From: Chloroflexota bacterium
GTDB taxonomy: Bacteria > Chloroflexota > Limnocylindria > QHBO01
DNA length: 12,200 nucleotides
Assembly (NCBI GenBank): GCA_031177555.1
Contig: JAPSGM010000033.1
Span: 1 to 12,200, forward strand
Direction of reading: 5' to 3'
Shown here one piece after another: positions 1 to 5,986 of the stretch (position 1 is its first letter; every line of letters begins with the position of its first letter). A program made the position numbers and the translations under genes. Under the pieces are notes generated by a model. The model was not told where the DNA came from. It ran no database searches and saw only the letters and a program-made list of their open reading frames with translations.

Positions 1-1050
1 GACCACCGACGCGGCGTAGAGTTCCATGCCGCCGATGTCCGAGGCCGTGCCGCCCGGGTCGCCGCGATCCACGAGGTGGACCACCGGCCCGAGCCGCCCC
101 CAGCCGCCGGACTCGGCGTCGCCCACGTCCGCAAGCGGCGGACGGTGCAGCGCCAGGTTGAAGGCGCGCATCTCCAGCGCGTCGCGCGCGGCGACGGCCA
201 GCCTTGCCACGGCATCGGCGAAGGGTGTCTCCCGCTCGTCCATGCCCGGAGCGCCGACGACCAGCAGCTCGCGCTCCTTGACCGGGTTCAGCGACACGAG
301 TACCGCCACGCCATCGGTCTCGGCCACGAGCAGGCCCAGGTCGCGATGGCAGGCCACCAGGTCGCGGAGGTAGTCGCCGCCGGTGGCCGCGGCGTACGCT
401 GCGGCGTCGCGGCGCAGCCGCTCGACCCGCGCGTAGTGGGCCCCGCGGCCGATCAGCATCTGGGCGTGCCCGTGCACCATGGAGCCGCCGGCGCGTGGCC
501 CGCAGTTCCAGATGAGGAGGTAGTTGACCGCGTCGGCATCCGCCTGGCGGCTGCGGTCCGCCCACTCGCGGCCGACGCGCAGCATCTCGACCACCTGCTC
601 CGACACGAAGGCCAGCGGGTCGTGCTCATGGAAGATCATCAGCCCGTGGTGCGCGTCGTATTTGGCCGCATTGGCCCCGGTGACCATGTACCTGCCACGG
701 ATGCGGCCCCAGGTGTCCGCCGGAGTCTGGTGCTCCGGGTCGCAGAATGGGTCGCCCCGCGTCTCCTCGACCAGCCGGGCCCAGCTCTGGCCGCGGCGGT
801 CCTGAACCGGCCGACGGCCGCGCAGTGGCGAGATGAGGGTGCCATCCAGGCTCCAGCGGTTGGTGACCCGTACGACGGTCTGCCGCTCCACCGCCTCGAC
901 CGAGCCGAACTGCCCTCGCAGCCAGTCGTGCATCTCGGCCGGCGGGTCGCTGGTGCCGACAGCCACCTCGACGCGGAACAGTCGTTCGGCACGCTCCCGG
1001 GCCTCGCGCGGCAGCGCCGCGATCGCCGAGGGAAGCCCGGCGATCGTCAC
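1..1050 (-). CDS. GalT-like HIT-superfamily nucleotidyltransferase (3' end beyond window)
   Basis: Seen: 350 codons without a stop, leaving the window before the C-terminus. The GTG start at 1050 overlaps the DUF202 stop as GTGA. The key motif is H193-G-H195-A-Q197, the HxHxQ histidine triad of galactose-1-phosphate uridylyltransferases and related HIT enzymes, preceded by a hydrophobic strand and N-C-G-P-x-A-G-G. Near residue 298 F-N-L-A-L-H-R-P-P, and at 340-346 G-G-M-E-L-Y, look like late GalT elements, so perhaps only 15-30 residues are missing. Known: the second histidine of the triad is uridylylated in GalT. Odd: GalT normally has HPHxQ, and the N-terminal zinc CxxC appears reduced to D-P-F-C (100-103), so metal binding may be lost. 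Inferred: a soluble sugar-phosphate or dinucleotide transferase/phosphorylase. Substrate unknown; the fold assignment is fairly secure and true GalT activity is not. Confidence 0.75.
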   Translation of the reverse strand, partial: MTIAGLPSAIAALPREARERAERLFRVEVAVGTSDPPAEMHDWLRGQFGSVEAVERQTVVRVTNRWSLDGTLISPLRGRRPVQDRRGQSWARLVEETRGDPFCDPEHQTPADTWGRIRGRYMVTGANAAKYDAHHGLMIFHEHDPLAFVSEQVVEMLRVGREWADRSRQADADAVNYLLIWNCGPRAGGSMVHGHAQMLIGRGAHYARVERLRRDAAAYAAATGGDYLRDLVACHRDLGLLVAETDGVAVLVSLNPVKERELLVVGAPGMDERETPFADAVARLAVAARDALEMRAFNLALHRPPLADVGDAESGGWGRLGPVVHLVDRGDPGGTASDIGGMELYAASVV

Positions 1051-1283
1051 GGCCCCCGCACGAGGCTGAGCGCCACCAGCGCGAGTCCGCCGCCCACCAC
1101 GACCACGGCCAGCGGCGTCGCGGCCCGCAGCGGCGTGGCGGCCGCGAGCAACGGCCGGTCCACCGCGAAGCCAAGGCCCACGAACGTCGCCGCCGTCCAC
1201 ACCCAGGCGAGGTAGGTCCGCACGTTGGCCAGGTGGTCGCGGATGGCGGTGTCGGAACGCCTGCCGGTCGGCCCCTGTGTCAT
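1047..1283 (-). CDS. DUF202 (YidH-type) small membrane protein
   Basis: A 78-residue protein. The stretch R-D-H-L-A-N-V-R-T-Y-L-A-W (residues 15-27) is the hallmark of DUF202 proteins, usually written LANERTFLAW, and leads straight into the first membrane helix (about 24-42). A second hydrophobic segment follows at about 55-74. The family consists of short inner-membrane proteins of unknown biochemical role. The ATG at 1283 lies in an ATGA overlap with the acetyltransferase stop, and its own TGA overlaps the GTG of the GalT-like gene, so all three are probably translationally coupled. A longer reading upstream in this frame runs inside the acetyltransferase gene and is not credible. It is slightly shorter than typical members (about 100 residues) and has two rather than three clear helices. 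Confidence 0.8.
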   Translation of the reverse strand: MTQGPTGRRSDTAIRDHLANVRTYLAWVWTAATFVGLGFAVDRPLLAAATPLRAATPLAVVVVGGGLALVALSLVRGP

Positions 1284-1891
1284 GCGCCGCCGAAGCTGAT
1301 CTGCCAGCTGGTGGGACGCTCCAGGGCCAGCCACTCGTCGCGGAGCAGGGCCATCAGCAGCACGTCGATGTGGCGCCCCTCGGCGAAGTGGGCGCTGCGC
1401 AGCCGGCCCTCGTGGCGGAAGCCGGCCTTCTCGTAGGAGCGGATGGCGCGCGCGTTGTCCACGTACACCTCCAGGGAGATGCGTTCCAGGCGCAGCGCGC
1501 CGAACCCGAAGTCGCAGATCGCGTTCAGCGCCTCGGTGCCGTAGCCCTTGTTCCACTCGTCCTTCTCGCCGATGCTGATCCCGAACTCGGCCCGCCCGTT
1601 CTCGAGGTCGATGTTGCGCAGGTCAGCCGTGCCGATGGGCCGCCCGTCGGGCAGCACGCAGATCACGAAGTGGTAGTGGCTCTTGCCCTGGCCCTCGACC
1701 ACCTGGGCGAACCACTTCTCCTCCATGGCGAGGCTGAATGGGGCGCGGACGGCCAGGTGGCGAGAGGTCTCGGCGTCTGCGAACCAGCGCACGAAGATGG
1801 GCAGGTCGGCGCGCTCGGCGGGACGCAGGTAGAGGCGCTGGGATCGGATCACCGGGTTGGGATGCACCGGGGTCGGCTGGCCGTCCTGCAT
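1280..1891 (-). CDS. GNAT N-acetyltransferase, RimJ/RimL type
   Basis: A complete 203-residue protein of the Acetyltransf_3 (RimJ/RimL) group. It opens with the typical strand R-L-Y-L-R-P-A (19-25). The acetyl-CoA pyrophosphate-binding motif A is N-K-G-Y-G-T-E-A (114-121), preceded by F-G-I-S-I-G. Motif B is N-A-R-A-I-R-S-Y-E-K-A-G-F (146-158). The family acetylates the N-termini of ribosomal proteins, amino acids or small molecules such as antibiotics; the substrate cannot be read here. The ATG at 1891 has AAGGA only 3 nt upstream and a TAGCCT box 10 nt upstream, so the leader may be very short. It is the first gene of the minus-strand operon and diverges from the OsmC gene. The C-terminal tail after about residue 187 is unremarkable. 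Confidence 0.88.
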   Translation of the reverse strand: MQDGQPTPVHPNPVIRSQRLYLRPAERADLPIFVRWFADAETSRHLAVRAPFSLAMEEKWFAQVVEGQGKSHYHFVICVLPDGRPIGTADLRNIDLENGRAEFGISIGEKDEWNKGYGTEALNAICDFGFGALRLERISLEVYVDNARAIRSYEKAGFRHEGRLRSAHFAEGRHIDVLLMALLRDEWLALERPTSWQISFGGA

Positions 1892-1951
1892 CGGTCCTTC
1901 TAGGCTATCGGTCTAACACGCCCGAGCATAGTAGGAGGAACGAACGCACCG
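1892..1951. promoter_or_regulatory. Divergent promoter region, acetyltransferase operon / osmC
   Basis: This 60-nt gap must hold both start signals. The heptamer TAGGCTA at 1901-1907 reads as a TAnnnT -10 box on each strand: TAGGCT for plus (1901-1906) and TAGCCT for minus (1907-1902). No convincing -35 box accompanies either. The ribosome binding site AGGAGGA for osmC is at 1933-1939. Shared or overlapping promoters are an inference from spacing. Confidence 0.35.
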
Positions 1952-2395
1952 ATGGCTGCAGTCCGTACCGCTACCGTCACCTGGAACGGTGACCTCAACT
2001 CCGGCTCGGGCACCGTTTCGGCAGGGACGAGCGAGCTCTTCACCGACCTGCCGGTCTCATGGGCCTCGCGTACCGAAGCCCCCGACGGGCGCACCTCGCC
2101 TGAGGAGCTCCTGGCCGCCGCCCACGCATCGTGCTTCGCCATGGCGCTCTCCGGCGGCCTGGCGCGCGAGGGAGCGCAGCCGTCGCATCTCCACGTCGAG
2201 GCGGAGGTGACGTTCGACAAGGTCGGCGACGCGTGGACCGTGGTCAGCTCGCGGCTGATCGTGGTCGGCCACGTCGAGGGCATGAGTCCCGAGCAGTTCG
2301 AAGCGGCCGCCGAGGAGGCCAAGGACGGTTGCCCGATCTCGCGCGCTCTGCAGGGGAACGTGGAGCTCAGCGTGGAGGCTACGCTGGAGCAGTAG
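1952..2395 (+). CDS. osmC: OsmC-family peroxidase (peroxiredoxin-like)
   Basis: A complete 147-residue cytoplasmic protein of the OsmC/Ohr superfamily, thiol peroxidases that reduce organic hydroperoxides. The first reactive cysteine is C61 in S-P-E-E-L-L-A-A-A-H-A-S-C, the classical OsmC helix motif, and the second is C127 in D-G-C-P-I-S. Length and the T-S-P-E-E-L-L signature fit the OsmC branch (general stress, SACP-like) better than Ohr, which usually has a VCP motif at the second cysteine. AGGAGGA at 1933-1939 lies 12 nt before the ATG, a slightly long but acceptable spacing. It is a single-gene unit, divergent from the acetyltransferase operon and convergent with the PEP carboxykinase gene. 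Repeats and hairpins begin directly after the stop. Confidence 0.92.
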   Translation: MAAVRTATVTWNGDLNSGSGTVSAGTSELFTDLPVSWASRTEAPDGRTSPEELLAAAHASCFAMALSGGLAREGAQPSHLHVEAEVTFDKVGDAWTVVSSRLIVVGHVEGMSPEQFEAAAEEAKDGCPISRALQGNVELSVEATLEQ

Positions 2396-2399
2396 GTCA

Positions 2400-2461
2400 C
2401 GGGCAGGCCACCGACCGGGCTGCCCGATTTGCAGCCCACCGACCGGGCTGCCCGATTTGCA
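2400..2461. repeat. 28-nt tandem duplication with hairpins after osmC
   Basis: A 26-nt sequence at 2408-2433 recurs without change at 2436-2461, giving a period of 28 nt. Each unit contains CCGACCGGGCTGCCCGATTT. CGGGCAG (2400-2406) can pair with CTGCCCG (2420-2426), and GGGCTGC (2418-2424) with GCAGCCC (2431-2437), so alternative 7-bp stems are possible. The position, 4 nt after the osmC stop, suits transcript termination, but the only following T run is ATTTG. It could also be a two-copy REP-like element. Confidence 0.6.
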
Positions 2462-2670
2462 CGCTACGAGATACCCGACCACCGGCGGCGGCGGAAGGTG
2501 CGGCCGGTTGCACAGGGCGTAGTTTCGAGCCGGATTGACGCTGGCTACGACCCGATCCGGGCCGTCGTTGGCTGCCTATTTCACGAGACGCAACGGAAAT
2601 GAGTCAGCGTGGTCGCCCGTTGCGGGAGATGCAATAACTGCCCTTGCCGGTCGGCCCTTGCCGGCCCTCC
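2462..2670. other. Convergent intergenic remainder without a gene
   Basis: I see no credible gene between the duplication and the pckA stop. GCAACGG (2590-2596) is the inverse of CCGTTGC (2617-2623), a weak 7-bp stem with a 20-nt loop. CCCTTGCCGG occurs at 2641-2650 and again at 2655-2664, just beyond the pckA stop in its reading direction. No T-rich terminator tail is present. Confidence 0.5.
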
Positions 2671-4260
2671 CTAGCGGATGGCCTCGATGATCTCCGCGGC
2701 GAGGCCCGGGTAGCGCTCCAGGAACTCGATGCGCTCGCGCTTCAGCCGCTCCACGATGGCGCGGTACTCGTCGACACGCCCGGCCCGCTCGTACAGGCGG
2801 CGCGGCTGGAGCTTCTCCACGTCATCGATGCCGGGCAGCGAGGTGGCGACCTCGTAGCCGAAGTCGGGATCGCGTTCCCACTCGCCGGTGCCCTCGGCGA
2901 TGGCCTCGACGATGGCGCCCGAATCCTCGATGGCGATCTTCTTCGAGTCCGCCTCCGCCTCGGCCCCACCGATCCGGCCGGTGTTGAGCAGGTACACGTC
3001 GAACCGCGTCGTGTCCATCAGCTCCAGGAAACGGTTCGCCTGCTGCTCGTCCCGGTGCGGGTAGAACGGGTTGGTACCCGGGACACGCAGCGCCTTCCCC
3101 TCCTCGGCCTTGCCGCCGGCGCTGGTTCCCCTGGTTTCGCCCAGCATGAAGTAGGCGGCGGCCTGCTCCCGCGTCAGGCGGGCGACGGCCGGGATGATGC
3201 TGTCGTTGCGGTTGAGGATCAGCAGGTCGTCGACCGGGCCGATCTCCCGCGGGTCGCGCCAGATGCCGAGCGATGCCATCTGGAAGGTGGCCCGTCCGTT
3301 CTTGGTGTAGGAACTGTCGAAGAAGTCGACCGGACCGCCGTCCACCTTCTGCGAGACGTTCTCCAGGTAGGCGTCCGGCCTGGTCACGGCGCGGTGGATG
3401 GCCGGCTCGTGTGCCGGGTCGAGCCCGAAGGTCTTGGCGAAGCAGCCATTCTCGGTGCCGACCACGGTCCCGCCCGGGAACAGGCCGATGAAGTCGTCCT
3501 GCACCGGCTGCGACCCGTTCTGGCGCGTGAAGGTGGTGGTCGTCTTCCCGGTGCCCGACAGCCCGATGATCAGCAGCGTCTTCTCGCCGGCATCGGTGGG
3601 GACCACCTTGCAGCCGGCATGCATGGCCAGGCCGCCCCGGGCGTAGACCAGCGCGTTCCACATCCGCAGCCCGCCCTTCTTCGACTCCCCGAAGTAGTCG
3701 GAGTTGAGGACGCGCGAGACGCCGGCCTCCAGGTCCACCGTGATGACGCGGTCGTCCGGGTAGCCGGGCATCGGCAGGTTCGGGGTGTACACCATGGACA
3801 GCTCCGGCTCCCACTCGTCGGCGGGAGCATCGGGCGGGAAGTACAGCTGCTGCTGCATCCCGGCGATGTTGGCGTTGGCCTCCTCGATGTAGAGCCGTAC
3901 ACGGGACCGATGCTCGGGCTCGTTCCCGATGTAGCCGTCCACCACGATCATGTCGACGCCGGCGATGTACTTCGCCTGCAGCCGGGCAATCCGTTCCCCC
4001 TCCGCGCGCGAGATGGCCTTGCCCGTCGTCTCCCGCTCGTCGTCGGTGACGAGGTAGGTCGAGCCGGCCGAGCGGCTGGTGGCGCGCGCCTGGACGTTGT
4101 AGTTGCCGAAGCTCGTGCGCCGCGCCTGCGGCATGCGGCTGGTCAGCTCCTGGAGCTCCGCGGCCGACGGGTTGTAGCGGACCGATCGGGCGGCGGGCAG
4201 CGGATGGCCCTGCGGGCCCATCGGTGCATTCGTGGCGGGACGCTCCGTGAGCGTGCTCAT
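2671..4260 (-). CDS. pckA: Phosphoenolpyruvate carboxykinase (ATP)
   Basis: A complete 529-residue enzyme converting oxaloacetate and ATP to PEP, CO2 and ADP, the entry to gluconeogenesis. Family landmarks are Y-F-G-E-S-K-K-G (189-196, the oxaloacetate/metal lysine region), the P-loop G-L-S-G-T-G-K-T-T (233-241), the kinase-2 aspartates D255-D256, N-G-C-F-A-K-T (271-277) and D-D-L-L-I-L-N-R-N-D-S-I-I-P (344-357). Length agrees with bacterial PckA (about 520-540). The motifs differ from textbook forms: the P-loop continues T-T-T-T-F, and D-D-F-I-G-L-F replaces G-D-D-E-H-x-W. The ATG at 4260 is chosen because homologous sequence starts soon after it; GAGGAG lies about 13 nt upstream, which is long. 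A possible -10 (TACGAT, complement of 4336-4341) gives a leader of about 70 nt. It is monocistronic, between two genes read toward or away from it. Confidence 0.95.
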   Translation of the reverse strand: MSTLTERPATNAPMGPQGHPLPAARSVRYNPSAAELQELTSRMPQARRTSFGNYNVQARATSRSAGSTYLVTDDERETTGKAISRAEGERIARLQAKYIAGVDMIVVDGYIGNEPEHRSRVRLYIEEANANIAGMQQQLYFPPDAPADEWEPELSMVYTPNLPMPGYPDDRVITVDLEAGVSRVLNSDYFGESKKGGLRMWNALVYARGGLAMHAGCKVVPTDAGEKTLLIIGLSGTGKTTTTFTRQNGSQPVQDDFIGLFPGGTVVGTENGCFAKTFGLDPAHEPAIHRAVTRPDAYLENVSQKVDGGPVDFFDSSYTKNGRATFQMASLGIWRDPREIGPVDDLLILNRNDSIIPAVARLTREQAAAYFMLGETRGTSAGGKAEEGKALRVPGTNPFYPHRDEQQANRFLELMDTTRFDVYLLNTGRIGGAEAEADSKKIAIEDSGAIVEAIAEGTGEWERDPDFGYEVATSLPGIDDVEKLQPRRLYERAGRVDEYRAIVERLKRERIEFLERYPGLAAEIIEAIR

Positions 4261-4409
4261 GGCGGGCAATCGGCTCCTCGTGCGGGTTCGGGCAGCGGGC
4301 GGGCATGCTCGCCCGGCGGACGGTCTCAGGATCCCATCGTAGCAAGGATCGGACCGATGAAACCTTTTCGCTCGGGCCTGCCTCGACTTGAGTACGACAC
4401 GCGCCGCCG
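4261..4409. promoter_or_regulatory. Divergent gap pckA / low-complexity gene, tentative pckA promoter
   Basis: The best minus-strand box is TACGAT (complement of 4336-4341), with a poor -35 candidate, GGTTTC, 17 nt upstream (complement of 4359-4364). The resulting leader contains a small stem CGGGC/GCCCG (4300-4304 with 4311-4315). For the plus-strand gene I see no good promoter. This is weak evidence, offered only as the likely site of control. Confidence 0.25.
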
Positions 4410-4736
4410 ATGCGCGGCCAGATGCACTGCGTGGTCCTGGCCGGGCAGCTGGCCAACCTGCTCCTCGACGATCAGATCGGCCCGAGTCCCGTCCCCTCGG
4501 TCGAGCTCTCGCCGACGCCGTCGGCGACGGAATCGCCGAGCCCCAGCCCGTCCGCAACCGAGTCGCCGACCAGCAGGCAGTCCCGCACCCCGCGCCCGAG
4601 CCCGAACGACGACGAGTCGCCGGAGGCCAGCGAGAGCCCCGATGACGACGACAACTCGGGACCGGGCGGCGGCGGCGGCGATGACGACGACAACTCGGGT
4701 CCCGGTGGCGGCGGTAGTAGCGGCGATTCGGGCTAG
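4410..4736 (+). CDS. Small low-complexity Pro/Ser/Asp/Gly-rich protein
   Basis: A 108-residue reading frame of unknown function. Residues 1-23 are ordinary and mildly hydrophobic (V-V-L-A-G-Q-L-A-N-L-L-L) but are not a convincing signal peptide. Residues 24-70 are Ser/Pro/Thr/Glu-rich with a repeated S-A-T-E-S-P. From residue 77 the chain carries two copies of D-D-D-D-N-S-G-P-G-G-G-G, then Ser/Gly. Codon third positions are almost all G or C, and the repeats are kept at amino-acid level with synonymous changes, which supports a real gene. An in-frame stop at 4389-4391 limits the start to ATG 4410 or ATG 4422; neither has a clear Shine-Dalgarno. The acidic Asp runs could bind Ca2+, and the Pro/Ser section resembles linkers of surface proteins in this kind of genome, but no domain is recognised. 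Confidence 0.55.
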   Translation: MRGQMHCVVLAGQLANLLLDDQIGPSPVPSVELSPTPSATESPSPSPSATESPTSRQSRTPRPSPNDDESPEASESPDDDDNSGPGGGGGDDDDNSGPGGGGSSGDSG

Positions 4737-4774
4737 GCTGGACGCAGCGCTCGGCATCCGATAAGCCCAAGGGG

Positions 4775-4848
4775 CGTCACGCGCCCGTCCTGGCGACGCA
4801 AGATCGGCGAGGCGCCGCGGAGGTCGTCACCCGCCCGTCAGGGCGACG
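4775..4848. repeat. Duplicated 24-nt hairpin element, likely bidirectional terminator
   Basis: Two copies, 4775-4798 and 4825-4848, differ at 3 of 24 positions and begin 50 nt apart. Copy 2 folds as CGCCC-GTCA-GGGCG (4832-4845), extended by CGT/ACG around a bulge. Copy 1 forms the shorter CGCC/GGCG stem with a CGTCCT loop. They sit between two convergent genes (stops at 4736 and 4866), a natural place for termination, although no T tract follows on either strand. Confidence 0.55.
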
Positions 4849-4865
4849 ATAACCGGCACCTCAGC

Positions 4866-5981
4866 TCAGCTCGCGAGCAGGGCCAGCTCCCACAGGTCGG
4901 CGAACGCGCGCTCGCCATTCGTCCCGCCGAAGAGCAGGAGCCGCTGCCGCTCCGGATCGGCGACGAGCTCCGCGCCGGAGCGGGCAGCGGGCCGGTCCCC
5001 GGCCGGGTCGAGCGCACGCCACGCCCCGTTCGCGTTCAGGACGAGCGCATCGGCCAGGCGGGAGCCGTCGAGCGCCTGCCCTCCGAAGATGACGGTCGCG
5101 CCGTCCCATGGGGCGGCGGCATAGAGGTTGCGCGCCTCCACCGGCGGAGCGAGGGGCGCCTGGTTCCAGGCGTGCGTGCCCGGACGCGGGCCGGGCGTGA
5201 GCAGCCACAGGTCGTCCAGCCCCAGGACGCCGGTGGTCTGGCCGGCGAAGAGCGCCAGGCGACCGTCATCGGTCCACCAGCAGGCGTGCAGGCATCGGGC
5301 CACCGGGACCTCGCCGGGTGGCGTCTCATCGGTCCAGGAGCCGGTGGCGAAGTCGTAGGCGCGGGTATCGGCGAAGCGGCGGTTCTCGGCCGTGAAGCCG
5401 TGGCTGATCCACAGCCGGCCGTCGGGGCCAGGCGCGGCGCAGCTGCCGTAGCGCGCCACCGGCACATCGCCGTCGGACGGCAGGCGGCGCCAGCGGGCCT
5501 CGCCCGGGTCGAAGGCCCACAGGTCGTTGAAGAAGCTCGTCCCCGCCTGCCCGCCGAAGATCACGAGCCCGATGCCCTCCATCCAGGCGGCGTTGTGACC
5601 GAAGCGGGCCGGTGGCGTCCGGCGCTGAGTCTCGATGCGGCGCCAGGCGTCGTCCTCGAGGTCGTAGGCCCACAGGTCGTCGAGCGCCCTGTTCTCGGCG
5701 GTGCGGCCGCCGAACAGATAGGCGGTCAGGCCCTCGGCGTCGAGCGTCCAGGTGTGGTCCTCGCGCGGCGTGATGCCGCCGACGGCGTCGGTGACCAGGT
5801 GCCAGCGCGGCTCGACCGGGCCCGGCTCGGGCGTAGCGCTCGGCGCCGCGGGCGTCGCGGAGGCTGCCAGCGAGGCAGCCGGCGAGCCCCGGGCGAACGG
5901 CACCTGGCCTGTTGCCGAGTCGGCCGCCGTGCCGCAGCCCGCCAGCAGAACGATGAGCAGTGGCGCGACGACGGCTCGCAT
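4866..5981 (-). CDS. Kelch-repeat lipoprotein
   Basis: A complete 371-residue exported protein. Residues 1-15 form a lipoprotein signal peptide with lipobox L-L-A-G-C, so C16 would be lipidated and the protein anchored outside the membrane. An Ala/Ser/Pro/Thr linker follows (about 20-57). From 58 on there are about six kelch blades, each with a hydrophobic strand and a Gly pair or equivalent (G-G at 91-92, 143-144, 300-301 and 352-353; H-G at 194-195; A-G at 246-247), then D-D/N-D-L-W-x-(Y/F)-D and a W further on. This predicts a beta-propeller, a binding scaffold rather than an enzyme. The ATG at 5981 lies 5 nt after the upstream reductase stop, with only GAGAG nearby, so translation may depend on coupling. 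The ligand is unknown. The two-gene order may simply be transcriptional convenience. Confidence 0.85.
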   Translation of the reverse strand: MRAVVAPLLIVLLAGCGTAADSATGQVPFARGSPAASLAASATPAAPSATPEPGPVEPRWHLVTDAVGGITPREDHTWTLDAEGLTAYLFGGRTAENRALDDLWAYDLEDDAWRRIETQRRTPPARFGHNAAWMEGIGLVIFGGQAGTSFFNDLWAFDPGEARWRRLPSDGDVPVARYGSCAAPGPDGRLWISHGFTAENRRFADTRAYDFATGSWTDETPPGEVPVARCLHACWWTDDGRLALFAGQTTGVLGLDDLWLLTPGPRPGTHAWNQAPLAPPVEARNLYAAAPWDGATVIFGGQALDGSRLADALVLNANGAWRALDPAGDRPAARSGAELVADPERQRLLLFGGTNGERAFADLWELALLAS

Positions 5982-5986
5982 CGCTC

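Noticed and set aside
76..1215. A 379-codon plus-strand open frame
   Set aside because: It lies opposite the GalT-like and DUF202 genes, which show real family motifs. High-GC coding DNA commonly leaves long antisense frames open, and its product is Arg/Ala/Val/His-rich without a domain.
2400..2461. Minimal CRISPR array
   Set aside because: The units are adjacent (period 28 with 26-nt identity), leaving no spacers, and no cas gene is present.
2644..4764. A 706-codon plus-strand open frame
   Set aside because: It is antisense to pckA across its whole length. The translation is compositionally biased and the opposite strand encodes a complete known enzyme.
4261..4770. N-terminal extension of the PEP carboxykinase frame
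   Set aside because: The frame stays open upstream to 4770, but the extra sequence is Arg-rich and low in complexity, lies opposite the small low-complexity gene, and would make the enzyme far longer than its family.
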